The notes under the pieces are model-generated. The model was given only the letters and a program-made list of their open reading frames with translations. It was not told the DNA's origin and searched no databases. Both the position numbers and the translations under genes were made by a program. A stretch of 64,000 bases of DNA from Cololabis saira (Eukaryota > Chordata > Actinopteri > Beloniformes > Belonidae). The DNA is taken from positions 4,030,625 to 4,094,624 of the forward strand of contig NC_084599.1 of NCBI RefSeq assembly GCF_033807715.1, read 5' to 3'. The first letter of the stretch is position 1; each line of letters begins with the position of its first letter. Below, in pieces: positions 48,632-60,437 of this stretch.

Positions 48632-50389
48632 CAATAGTATACAGCTGCAGGCTCGGAGGCTGCAGTTCCAGGACCCGCAGTTTCAGGACCCGCAGTTCTA
48701 GGACCCGTAGTTTTTGCAACAGCGCCACTCAGTGAATTGGAGTTGTCATTGCAGAGGCTGCAGTTCCAGGACCCGCAGTTCCAGGACCTTCAGTTTTGCA
48801 AATTAAACGTTTATTACGCCAAAAGATTACTTAACATGATGAATTGAAGTATAACTTTTTAAAAGTTTTAGTTAGAAATTCTTATTTAAAGCTTGTTTAA
48901 GTTAATAATCAGGTACGGATAATTAATAAACAAGCATTTTTATGTGTAAAGGTTTATTCCACCAGATTAATACTTTTACTTCATGTGTAGTAAATAAACA
49001 AGGATAATTAACAAATATTTTGATTTCTTGAGGTTAATCCCGTCAAATTATTACTTTGTATGGAGTTGATAAACAAATAATAATAGTTAACAAGTACATT
49101 GGTTTACTCCAACCAAATATTAATTACTTTGAACAGCCTACTCTGCAATACAAATCAAATAGGTTGCTAAGAGTTGCAAACAAATTGCAAATTTGTGATC
49201 AGCATAATTAGCTCATTACAGGTAAATTTAAGATGGAATCATATTTGGCCAGATACTATTGAGATATTTATAAGGTTTGAAAGGCACACAGCTGGGCCTC
49301 TAAGGGCAGATTTAAGATTATGTCTCTATATTTGTAATATAATCAAATGATTAATATTAACAACCAGGGTTCCTACACATTCTCAAACATCAAATTCATA
49401 GACCCTACAATGTATAATTTGAGACAGATAATTATGATTTCCTATTACAAGATTAGGTAGTACACTGCAGCAGGTTTTATGGAAGCCTTTCTGAAGTCAA
49501 ACAATATATCAAAGGAACCTACATTTCTATTCTAGCATAAATCTTAATCTAAACACATTAAATGACCCATGTCTATTTTTGAAGACTTTAAATGTTTCCC
49601 CATCAAATTCACAAACTCTTTTTCCAATCATATTTTTTATTTTATTTTATTTTATACACACACACACAAACACACACACACATTATTTCAACTTTATACA
49701 GACCAAAAGCAACCCAAAAAATCTCCCTCAGTGTCTCCTTTGTTGGAGCAGTTGTTTTTGGAGCCTCTTTTAAATTCCTCCCTTTCACTGAAATAGTAGA
49801 CATAAAAATCACAGCTTTATTGACAGAAATGTGTTTAACATTTAAAACATTAAGTGCTACAGGAATTACAATAATTATGCACATTTCTTAATTATAGTAT
49901 GTAACGCATTGCATAAATTGATTAAGACTTAATGTCATTCTGTTAGAAATATATTTATATTTTATTCTCTCACCTTGGATGTAAGGGTTGCCCAGCAAGG
50001 AACAGCTGTTCCGCCTGAAGCACGGGCACGTTATGTGTCCACGCAAGACCATAAATGATAGCCTACCAAGAGAAATGTAATTTAATGTATCAATAAATGT
50101 ATTAGTATTTTCAAAAATCTATTTTTAAAAATCTATTCCAGTCTACCGATATAGATATATTTTATAGTTATATGCATCTAGTAAATGAGAGAACATAACA
50201 ACTTATAACTTGACATGTTACTTACGTTCGTCATCGAAATCCGGATACAATCTGCAATCTGCGACCTGCAAACCTGCAATGACAACTCCAATTCATTGAG
50301 TTGCGCTGTTGCAAAAACTGCGGGTCCTGGAACTGCGGGTCCTGAAACTGCGGGTCCAGGAACTGCAGCCTCCGAGCCTGCAGCTGGAC
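48632..50389. mobile_element. foldback element inserted in the Myb-like ORF
   Basis: About 1.76 kb flanked by the imperfect 15-bp repeat CCTTCCTCAACCTGG (48617-48631) and CCTTCTCCAACCTGG (50390-50404). The ends, CAGCTGCAGGCTCGGAGG from 48642 and its complement ending at 50386, form inverted repeats of about 117 bp. Each is built from 15-bp GCAGTTCCAGGACCC units. The interior (about 48800-50270) is AT-rich with a CA tract at about 49656 and no supported ORF. Confidence 0.75.
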
Positions 50390-51029
50390 CCTTCTCCAAC
50401 CTGGTGGCGGAGGAAAACACCCAGAGAGCGCTGGACCGGGCCGTGAGGGGTGAAAGAGTGTCTAAAAGAGTGTTCCTGCAGCTTTCTCAGTCCCTGTCTG
50501 CTCAGGGATACAGCAGAACCGCTCAGCAGTGCCGACAGCAGCTGGAGCAGTTAGTGAGCCAGTACCACGAGGTGAAGGACCACAACAGCTGCCCGGGCTC
50601 CAGCAGCAGAACCTGGACCTGGCTGCAGCAGATGGACCACATCTATGGACGGAGACCGAGCAGCAACGGGAGGGAGAACGGGCTGGACTCGGCCTCGTTC
50701 CGGCTGGAGACTCTACCCGAGGACGGTGAGGGTTCGGAGACTTTAGATTAGTTATTGCATTGGTGTATGAGACAATAAACACTGCGGTCACGCCATCTAC
50801 GCTTCGGAGAGGCGCAGTCGCGCTATCTGCGCTTGGAAATCGATTGCGCGTCTACAGCGCGTTGTACGGTAAAGCGTGTGGACGGCTTCAAAACGGTTAT
50901 TATTATTATTTTCACGTCTTGAAATAGATACATATGTCATTCCTTTTTGTAGTTTTACTAAAGTCTAACAAAATGATAAAAAAAAACAAAAAAAAAAAAC
51001 AATCCCATTCAGAATCCCCTTCATTTCTA

Positions 51030-52815
51030 TATAGGCAGATTAAAAAAATTCATAAAAAAATCAAATCAAATACTAGTCAGCACACTGTAAGATATTCTTG
51101 TTCAGCATGTCCTCAAGTACCTCTGACATCATTTTCAAGTTCTTTTACCCTAGCATTTTCTAATAATTACATCCTAAAATCATACCCAATACACATGAAT
51201 ATAGGCAGATTAAAGAAATTAATAAAAAAAATCTAATCAAATACTAGTCAGCACACTGTAAGATATTCTTGTTCAGCGTGTCCTCAAGTACCTCTGACAT
51301 CATTTTCAAGTTCTTTTACCCTAGCATTTTCTAATAATTACATCCCAAAATCATACCGAATACACAGGAATATAGGCAGATTTCAAAAATTAATAAAAAA
51401 ATCTAATCAAATACTAGTCAGCACACTGTAAGATATTCTTGTTCAGCATGTCCTCAAGTACCTCTGACATCATTTTCAAGTTCTTTTACCCTAGCATTTT
51501 CTAATAATTACATCCTAAAATCATACCCAATACACATGAATATAGGCAGATTTCAAAAATTCATAAAAAAATCTAATCAAATACTAGTCAGCACATTGTA
51601 AGATATTCTTGTTCAGCATGTCCTCAAGTACCTCTGACATCATTTTCAAGTTCTTTTACCCTAGCATTTTCTAATAATTACATCCTAAAATCATACCCAA
51701 TACACATGAATATAGGCAGATTAAAAAAATTAATAAAAAAATCTAATCAAATACTAGTCAGCACACTGTAAGATATTCTTGTTCAGCGTGTCCTCAAGTA
51801 CCTCTGACATCATTTTCAAGTTCTTTTACCCTAGCATTTTCTAATAATTACATCCTAAAATCATACCCAATACACATGAATATAGGCAGATTAAAAAAAT
51901 TAATAAAAAAATCTAATCAAATACTAGTCAGCACACTGTAAGATATTCTTGTTCAGCGTGTCCTCAAGTACCTCTGACATCATTTTCAAGTTCTTTTACC
52001 CTAGCATTTTCTAATAATTACATCCCAAAATCATACCCAATACACATGAATATAGGCAGATTTCAAAAATTCATTAAAAAATCAAATCAAATACTAGTCA
52101 GCACACTGTAAGATATTCTTGTTCAGCGTGTCCTCAAGTACCTCTGACATCATTTTCAAGTTCTTTTACCCTAGCATTTTCTAATAATTACATCCCAAAA
52201 TCATACCGAATACACAGGAATATAGGCAGATTTCAAAAATTCATAAAAAAATCAAATCAAATACTAGTCAGCACACTGTAAGATATTCTTGTTCAGCATG
52301 TCCTCAAGTACCTTTGACATCATTTTCAAGTTCTTTTACCCTAGCATTTTCTAATAATTACATCCCAAAATCATACCGAATACACAGGAATATAGGCAGA
52401 TTTCAAAAATTCATAAAAAAAGTCAAATCAAATACTAGTCAGCACACTGTAAGATATTCTTGTTCAGCATGTCCTCAAGTACCTCTGACATCATTTTCAA
52501 GTTCTTTTACCCTAGCATTTTCTAATAATTACATCCCAAAATCATACCGAATACACAGGAATATAGGCAGATTTCAAAAATTCATAAAAAAAATCTAATC
52601 AAATACTAGTCAGCACACTGTAAGATATTCTTGTTCAGCATGTTCTCAAGTACCTCTGACATCATTTTCAAGTTCTTTTACCCTAGCGTTTTATAATAAT
52701 TACAATGCTAAAATCATACCCAATACACAGGAATATAGGCAGATTTCAAAAATTAATAAAACAAATCAAATCAAATACTAGTCAGCACACTGTAAGATAT
52801 TCTTGTTCAGCATGT
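51030..52815 (+). repeat. 170-bp tandem array, left arm
   Basis: GTCAGCACACTGTAAGATAT recurs with spacing 170 or 171 (about 51078, 51249, 51419 and so on to 52782), eleven occurrences. The units differ by a few substitutions. Confidence 0.95.
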
Positions 52816-53454
52816 CACTTTTCACTTTCACTTTTGGCTGGTTTTGAGGTAACCTGGTCTTGATCAAACTGTCAATTGGATTTTGATGTTTGGCTTATTA
52901 AAGTCTTCCCTAATTCTCATCATGCCTCTGCCTTGTGTGTGCTGTAGGTGTGGCTTTACCAATGTAACAATAGACATGTGGACCCAAGATCCGGGTAAAA
53001 GGATGGATAGCAGATCTGGTTTTTAGTCTCTTCATCAGATTTGAACGTAATCGCAAAAGCACAGAAACACTACTGCCAAACAGGGAAGAGACTTAATCAA
53101 ATTGAAATTATCACCAGACAGTGAGCAGTCTAAAAAGTAAATAATATAATTAAAAACTCTTTAGCTCATGAGTGTCATGTTGAATTACTGCAGATTTTTT
53201 TTTAATATTTGAATTATTTGGATGGTAAATTGATATCAGATGCACATTCAGTTCTTTATATTACAATATCATTAGAAAATTCAAGTAAAATCTTTTATAA
53301 CTTGTCCCCAGGTAATCCAGATACAAATTTCATGTTGAACAACTGCTGAAATTTTCAATAACAAAGTAGGCCAAGTATTCTAAAATGGTCATTTAAGTCT
53401 AACCATTGTCTGATTATAGTATTATTGTTTTGTATTATTATTATCATTGTATTA

Positions 53455-53467
53455 TTATTATTATTAT

Positions 53468-53520
<53 letters not shown>

Positions 53521-53576
53521 ATTTGCTTATGGCACACATATTCATTATGCTGAATGTAGAAAATATCAACAATTCA

Positions 53577-53626
<50 letters not shown>

Positions 53627-53632
53627 CAATAA
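53455..53632. repeat. (TAG)n and (TAA)n triplets in the palindrome loop
   Basis: About 17 TAG units (53468-53519) and about 14 TAA units (53578-53622), separated by a 55-bp unique stretch. Poly-Ser, poly-Asn or poly-Leu frames across them are not genes. Confidence 0.9.
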
Positions 53633-54234
53633 TACTATAATCAGACAATGGTTAGACTTAAATGACCATTTTAGAATACTTGGCCTACTTTGTTATTGAA
53701 AATTTCAGCAGTTGTTCAACATGAAATTTGTATCTGGATTACCTGGGGACAAGTTATAAAAGATTTTACTTGAATTTTCTAATGATATTGTAATATAAAG
53801 AACTGAATGTGCATCTGATATCAATTTACCATCCAAATAATTCAAATATTAAAAAAAAATCTGCAGTAATTCAACATGACACTCATGAGCTAAAGAGTTT
53901 TTAATTATATTATTTACTTTTTAGACTGCTCACTGTCTGGTGATAATTTCAATTTGATTAAGTCTCTTCCCTGTTTGGCAGTAGTGTTTCTGTGCTTTTG
54001 CGATTACGTTCAAATCTGATGAAGAGACTAAAAACCAGATCTGCTATCCATCCTTTTACCCGGATCTTGGGTCCACATGTCTATTGTTACATTGGTAAAG
54101 CCACACCTACAGCACACACAAGGCAGAGGCATGATGAGAATTAGGGAAGACTTTAATAAGCCAAACATCAAAATCCAATTGACAGTTTGATCAAGACCAG
54201 GTTACCTCAAAACCAGCCAAAAGTGAAAGTGAAA

Positions 54235-55880
54235 AGTGACATGCTGAACAAGAATATCTTACAGTGTGCTGACTAGTATTTGATTTGATTTGTTTTATTA
54301 ATTTTTGAAATCTGCCTATATTCCTGTGTATTGGGTATGATTTTAGCATTGTAATTATTATAAAACGCTAGGGTAAAAGAACTTGAAAATGATGTCAGAG
54401 GTACTTGAGAACATGCTGAACAAGAATATCTTACAGTGTGCTGACTAGTATTTGATTAGATTTTTTTTATGAATTTTTGAAATCTGCCTATATTCCTGTG
54501 TATTCGGTATGATTTTGGGATGTAATTATTAGAAAATGCTAGGGTAAAAGAACTTGAAAATGATGTCAGAGGTACTTGAGGACATGCTGAACAAGAATAT
54601 CTTACAGTGTGCTGACTAGTATTTGATTTGACTTTTTTTATTAATTTTTTTAATCTGCCTATATTCATGTGTATTGGGTATGATTTTGGGATGTAATTAT
54701 TAGAAAATGCTAGGGTAAAAGAACTTGAAAATGATGTCAGAGGTACTTGAGGACACGCTGAACAAGAATATCTTACAGTGTGCTGACTAGTATTTGATTA
54801 GATTTTTTTATTAATTTTTTTAATCTGCCTATATTCATGTGTATTGGGTATGATTTTAGGATGTAATTATTAGAAAATGCTAGGGTAAAAGAACTTGAAA
54901 ATGATGTCAGAGGTACTTGAGGACACGCTGAACAAGAATATCTTACAGTGTGCTGACTAGTATTTGATTAGATTTTTTTATTAATTTTTTTAATCTGCCT
55001 ATATTCATGTGTATTGGGTATGATTTTAGGATGTAATTATTAGAAAATGCTAGGGTAAAAGAACTTGAAAATGATGTCAGAGGTACTTGAGGACATGCTG
55101 AACAAGAATATCTTACAGTGTGCTGACTAGTATTTGATTTGATTTTTTTATGAATTTTTTTAATCTGCCTATATAGAAATGAAGGGGATTCTGAATGGGA
55201 TTGTTTTTTTTTTTTTTTTTATCATTTTGTTAGACTTTAGTAAAATGCTAGGGTAAAAGAACTTGAAAATGATGTCAGAGGTACTTGAGGACATGCTGAA
55301 CAAGAATATCTTACAGTGTGCTGACTAGTATTTGATTAGATTTTTTTATGAATTTTTGAAATCTGCCTATATTCATGTGTATTGGGTATGATTTTAGGAT
55401 GTAATTATTAGAAAATGCTGGGGTAAAAGAACTTGAAAATGATGTCAGAGGTACTTGAGGACATGCTGAACAAGAATATCTTACAGTGTGCTGACTAGTA
55501 TTTGATTAGATTTTTTTATTAATTTTTGAAATCTGCCTATATTCCTGTGTATTCGGTATGATTTTGGGATGTAATTATTAGAAAATGCTAGGGTAAAAGA
55601 ACTTGAAAATGATGTCAGAGGTACTTGAGGACACGCTGAACAAGAATATCTTACAGTGTGCTGACTAGTATTTGATTAGATTTTTTTTATTAATTTCTTT
55701 AATCTGCCTATATTCATGTGTATTGGGTATGATTTTAGGATGTAATTATTAGAAAATGCTAGGGTAAAAGAACTTGAAAATGATGTCAGAGGTACTTGAG
55801 GACATGCTGAACAAGAATATCTTACAGTGTGCTGACTAGTATTTGATTTGATTTTTTTATGAATTTTTTTAATCTGCCTA
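54235..55880 (-). repeat. 170-bp tandem array, right arm
   Basis: Reverse-oriented copies of the same unit, about ten, with one internal copy of the arm's terminal segment at about 55165-55245. Confidence 0.95.
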
Positions 55881-56245
55881 TATAGAAATGAAGGGGATTC
55901 TGAATGGGATTGTTTTTTTTTTTTGTTTTTTTTATCATTTTGTTAGACTTTAGTAAAACTACAAAAAGGAATGACATATGTATCTATTTCAAGATGTGAA
56001 AATAATAATAATAACCGTTTTGAAGCCGTCCACACGCTTTACCGTACAACGCGCTGTAGACGCGCAATCGATTTCCAAGCGCAGATAGCGCGACTGCGCC
56101 TCTCCGAAGCGTAGATGGCGTGACCGCAGTCAATAACCCAGCTGGTTAACACGCTGCAACTGCCGAGTAGCCACGACAGTTTTTCCTTTGAATAATTTGA
56201 AAAATCCCTCAATGTAACCACACTAGTCCGCTTTTGTTTAGTTTA

Positions 56246-56248
<3 letters not shown>

Positions 56249-56320
<72 letters not shown>
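56249..56320. repeat. (TG)n microsatellite
   Basis: About 35 TG units in intron 1 of the Myb-like ORF. Confidence 0.95.
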
Positions 56321-56322
<2 letters not shown>

Positions 56323-56419
56323 AGATATTTATATTTTCTAGATATTTATATGGATAATTATGTAATAATAGGCATGTTTACGTTGTATTTATATGGATAT
56401 TGTGTAGATATAATAATAG

Positions 56420-56580
56420 TGATAATGTAAATCCATAGAGGGTAGGAACTAGGAAAAAGTCTATACTTCTTCCTACTCCTTTCTTTCGAACATATTTGAA
56501 TATGAAGATGTAAATGTTTATCTTTTTATTTTTACTTTCATTTTCATATACATGTTCCAAGTAAAAATTCATTCATTCAT
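56420..56580 (+). mobile_element. LINE 3' tail with (ATTC)n
   Basis: TACTTCTTCCTACTCCTTTC, TTTCGAACATATTTGAATATG and a terminal ATTCATTCATTCAT run, a common fish non-LTR tail. Inserted in the intron before Myb exon 2. Confidence 0.5.
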
Positions 56581-57204
56581 GTTTTTGTTTTGTTTTTTTT
56601 AAAGGCGGCCTTTCCCAGAGCGGAGCGTGTCCTGCAGCTTCCCTCTCTTCCTCTTCCTCCTCTTCTCCCCCAGCACGTCCGGCCTCCCCAACACCATCAC
56701 AGCTGGTCATTTATCCACAGCAAGTAATGGCTGGTAACACTTGAGAATTTCCACCATATTATAGTGGAAGGAATATCAGTCGTCTCCCTGTCTGTTGTGA
56801 CTTGTAATTCTCAAGGATATGATTTGATATGTTCAGAGCAGGACACACTGCTGTTTATTTTTCTTTCTTGCTTTTGGTAAACTGTGTTTTCGCTTCTCCA
56901 ATTGTATTTTTGATTAGGTAAAAGAAAAAGGACCTCCCCCACATCAGAGCTCGTCGATGCCCTCCAAGAGTGCAACCGGAATGACCAGGTCCTGCTAGCC
57001 CAGCGGGAGAGACATTTCCAGATGCGTCTCGCTGATGCCCGTGAGGACAGGGAGCACCAAGCGGCACTACAACGAGAACACCAAGCGGCACTACGAGAAC
57101 TACAGGATGTGCAGATCCAGGAGAACGAACGATTCAACCAAGGTTTTCTTGCTGCGCTGGACCGGCTTGTCACGGCGTTGACTGGGCAACGTAATGGCAA
57201 CTGA

Positions 57205-57755
57205 AACATGCCATTGACCATTTGTGGATTTTAGATATCAGTCTAAAGTTGTTTTTTTTTTTTTTTTTTTTTGTACTGTTTTTCCATTTTTTTATTGGAA
57301 AGTTTTTATTGCACATTTTTGTAAATACTATTTTTTTTTTTTTTTCCAGTTTTTGGTTTACATTTTTTCCAGTTTTTTGTTTATATTTTTTCCAGTTTTT
57401 TATTGAACATTTTTTTTATTGCACATTTTTATACGTTTTATAAATACTATTTTGTATTTTTCCAGTTTTTTATTGAAAATTTTTATTGCACATTTTTATA
57501 CATTTTATAAATACTATTTTTTATTTTTCCTGTTTTTGGGGTACATTTTTTAGATATATTTAAAAAACTTTAACTTTATATCCCCTGTTTTATTGAACAT
57601 TTTATTCTGGGTTGTGCATTTTTTACAATAAAACTATTTTATAAAACTATTTGTCAACTTTTAATTTAATTTATTCTGGTTTGAGCATTTTACAATAAAA
57701 CCATACTTTTCCAGTTTCATTGAACATTTTTACTATAACAATTTATAAAACTATT
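57205..57755. repeat. T-rich degenerate repeat after Myb stop
   Basis: Repeated TCCAGTTTTTTATTGAACAT / TTGCACATTTTTATA units. The same kind of sequence follows the second Myb copy at 63600-64000 and resumes after the Rex3 insertion (58690-59560), so it belongs to this Harbinger family. Confidence 0.7.
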
Positions 57756-57756
57756 T

Positions 57757-58690
57757 GTCCATCCATCCATCCATTGTCCACCGCATTATCCGAGTCCGGG
57801 TCGCGGGGGCAGCAGTCGGAGCAGGGATCCCCAGACTTCCCTCTCCCCGGACACCTCCTCCAGCTCTTCCGGGGGGACTCCAAGGCGTTCCCAGGCCAGC
57901 CGAGCGACGTAGTCACTCCAGCGTGTCCTGGGTCTTCCTCGGGGCCTCCTCCCGGTGGGACATGCCCGGAACACCTCACGAGGGAGGCGTCCAGGGGGCA
58001 TCCTATACAGGTGCCCGAGCCACCTCAGCTGGCTCCTCTCGATGTGGAGGAGCAGCAGCTCTACTCCGAGCTCCTCCCGGGTGACAGAGCTCCTCACCCT
58101 ATCTCTAAGGGAGCGCCCCGCCACCCTGCGGAGGAAACTCATTTTGGCCGCTTGTATCCGGGATCCCGTTCTTTCGGTCATGACCCAGAGTTCATGACCA
58201 TAGGTGAGGGTGGGAACGTAGATCGACCGGTAGACTGAGAGCTTTGCCTTTCGGCTCAGCTCCCTCTTCACCACGACGGACCGATACAATGACCGCATTA
58301 CTGCGGCCGCCGCACCGATCCGCCTGTCGATCTCGCGCTCCGTTCTCCCCTCACTCGTGAACAAGACCCCAAGATACTTGAACTCCTCCACCTGAGGCAG
58401 GAACTCTCCCCCGACCTGGAGGGTGCAAGCCACCTTTTTCCGGTCGAGAACCATGGCCTCAGACTTAGAGGTGCTGATTCTCATCCCAGCTGCTTCACAC
58501 TCGGCTGCAAACCGCCCCAGTGCATGCTGAAGGTCCTGGCTCGAGGGAGCCAACAAGACCACATCATCTGCAAAAAGCAGAGATGAAATCAAGTGGCTCC
58601 CGAACCGTACCCCCTCCGGCCCCTGGCTGCGCCTAGAAATTCTGTCCATAAAAATAATGAACAGAACCGGTGACAAAGGTCGTGGAAAAC
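57757..58690 (-). mobile_element. RTE/Rex3-like LINE, second copy, 5'-truncated
   Basis: One open frame of about 300 codons on minus: RPLSPVLFIIFMDRISRR, LLFADDVVLLA (catalytic FADD), GMRISTSKSEAMVLDRKK, EEFKYLGVLFTSEGR, YVPTLTYGHELWVMTERT and the end LLRLLPPRPG. The 3' tail is (GATG)n (57757-57776), as described for Rex3. It is better preserved than the 1322-2216 copy but still lacks the endonuclease and N-terminal RT. Confidence 0.9.
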
Positions 58691-59565
58691 TTTGTATTTC
58701 TCCAATTTTTAGTGTACATTTTTTTAATAATAGACATTTACAAAACATTTTAAGATAAGATATCCTTTATTTTCTCCCTCAGTGGGGAAACTTATTTTTG
58801 TTGGCAGCAGTACACCTAGCACACACATGCAGGGGAGGGCTAAAAAGACTAAAGTCAGAAATATATATGTATAATCACAGAAATATGAACAGTATATACA
58901 GTTGGTTGAAAGAAAAAAACAGTGCAAAAAAATAAGACACTATTTGTATTTTCCACTTTTTAGTGTACATTTTTTATAATAGACATTTATAAAACTTTAT
59001 ATTCCCCGTTTTATTCCAGGTTGTGCATTTTTTATTTATTTTTTTTACAATAAGACACTATTTGTATTTTTCCACTTTTTAGTGTACATTTTTTATAATA
59101 GACATTTATAAAACTTTATATCCCCCATTTTATTGAACATTTTATTCCGGGTTGTGCATTTTTTTACAATAAAACTATTTTATAAAACTGTATTTGTCAA
59201 CTTTAATTGAATTTATTCTGGTTTGAGCATTTTACAATAAAAATAATTTTCCAGTTTTATTGAACAGTTTTACAATATAACAATTTATAAAACTATCTTC
59301 CCAGTTTGAATATTTTATTCCAGTTTTTATTGCACATCTCTTTATAATATCAAACTAATTTCTTTTGGTTATTTATGTCCAGTTATACAAGTTCTCTCAA
59401 ATTCATATATTCAGGGATATGAAACTCCCAATATTCTGTGTACCTTGAGCACCTGAATAATGGTTCACTCTTGTATGATAGATTTTTCAATTATTCCACT
59501 TGAATTCAAAAACAAGACTACTTTTTTAGAACTTACAGAACTTTATTGAAAGAACATTTTAAAAC
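58690..59565. repeat. T-rich degenerate repeat, continued
   Basis: Continuation of the 57205 block, with CTTTTTAGTGTACATTTTTT units at about 58709, 58958 and 59085 and a separate insert-like stretch at about 58753-58935. No gene. Confidence 0.6.
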
Positions 59566-59816
59566 TTAACTGGTGGCCAAGTAACGCATTAAAGCAGGGG
59601 TTCCCAACCTTTTTTGAGCCAAGGACCAGCAGAAGTATAAACAAAAAGCTCAGGGACTGGTTGACAATTTATGTCAATTTTAATAAACATTTTAGAAAAA
59701 AACAATGCATTTTAAAATGCAGGCTATCATTGTTTTACTAACTTTACAATGGTTTCAGGTGCATATATTTATCCACCAACAGGTGGCGACTCATTTTACG
59801 AAAATAACAGCCTATT

Positions 59817-60341
59817 TCAATTGCCAGAGCGCCGCGACATTTTGCCATCTGCTTTTTCCCCCAAAAGTTCGAGGCAGATGTCTTTTGCAGCGGGCAGTAT
59901 TAGCTCCTCTCCAATTGTAAAGGGCTTTTTAGCTTTTGCAATCCGGTGAGCAACGAGATATGAAGCCCTCGTTGCAGCGACGTTAGCTGATGTTGTGGCC
60001 TTTAAAACTTGCTTCTGCAAATGTAACTCACGTTTTTTCCTTTCGAAAAAATCCACTGGTTTGTCTTTGAGAGAAGGATGTTTTGTATTTAAGTGTCTTT
60101 GGAGCTTGGATGGCTTCATTGCTTCGTTGGCGAGCGTTTCTCCACATAAAATACATAGTGGGTTTGGCGCCTCCAAATCGCCAATTGCAACAAATCCATA
60201 TTTTATATACATAATGTCGTACTTGCGATTAAAGCTTTTGCTTTTCTTTTTGGTAGGATTTTCCACTTGTTCATCACTATTTCTTTTACTCAAACAACCA
60301 GTAAAGAAACGGCTCATGGAGGTTTGCTGAGGTCCGCTCAT
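59817..60341 (-). pseudogene. hAT transposase N-terminus (ZBED5/FAM200-like)
   Basis: 174 codons from MSGPQQTSMSRFF. A BED-type zinc finger is seen as CILCGE with KPSKLQRHLNTKH (C2H2). Then come VDFFERKKRELHLQ and PFTIGEELILPAAKDIC, hallmarks of the hAT-Charlie group co-opted as ZBED5 and FAM200. The frame ends just after LGEKADGKM, so the catalytic RNase-H-like fold and dimerisation region are gone. Confidence 0.85.
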
Positions 60342-60437
60342 CTCTGCAGCAGACTGAACCTAACCTGCATACAGCACCTGTGCATGGCGCTGTTCAGTCC
60401 GGTCGGGTACCAGAACTTATTGTCCGCCAAGCCATGA

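Larger units (their letters stand above)
50781..56130. mobile_element. 5.35-kb palindromic element with tandem-repeat arms
   Basis: Ends ACTGCGGTCACGCC and GGCGTGACCGCAGT, flanked by CAATAAAC (50773-50780) and CAATAACC (56131-56138), a near-perfect 8-bp duplication. The arms (about 50781-53432 and 53622-56130) are inverted copies of each other: a GC-rich tip, about ten 170-bp tandem units, and a 640-bp unique segment. The loop (about 53433-53621) holds TAG and TAA triplet runs. No ORF of substance. The 8-bp duplication suggests a hAT-type transposase acted in trans. Confidence 0.85.
48571..57204 (+). pseudogene. Harbinger Myb/SANT-like DNA-binding protein, three exons, exon 1 disrupted
   Basis: Exon 1 is 48571-48631 continued at 50405-50725, exon 2 is 56605-56733 and exon 3 is 56918-57204. 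Phases agree when the 48632-50404 insert is ignored. Exon 1 gives a Myb/SANT-like (trihelix) domain: WSDSEVQTFLNL, GYSRTAQQCRQQLEQLV and YHEVKDHN. Exon 2 is Ser/Pro-rich. Exon 3 gives a basic GKRKRTS and a coiled-coil tail (QMRLADAREDREHQ, ENERFNQGFLAALDRL). PIF/Harbinger elements carry such a protein, which brings the transposase to the nucleus and to the element ends. The insert and a 5.35-kb palindrome in intron 1 make this copy inactive. The C-terminal exon recurs at 63387. Confidence 0.75.

Noticed and set aside
53355..53699. Poly-Ser, poly-Asn and poly-Leu frames
   Set aside because: They are readings of TAG/TAA triplets in the palindrome loop.
50889..55990. CRISPR-like array
   Set aside because: The 170-bp units are head-to-tail with no unique spacers and lie in a eukaryotic transposon.
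48571..57204. Myb/SANT-like ORF as a host MSANTD-type gene
   Set aside because: Its last exon is repeated at 63387 and it faces a Harbinger transposase within one element, so a transposon protein is more likely; a domesticated host gene cannot be fully excluded.
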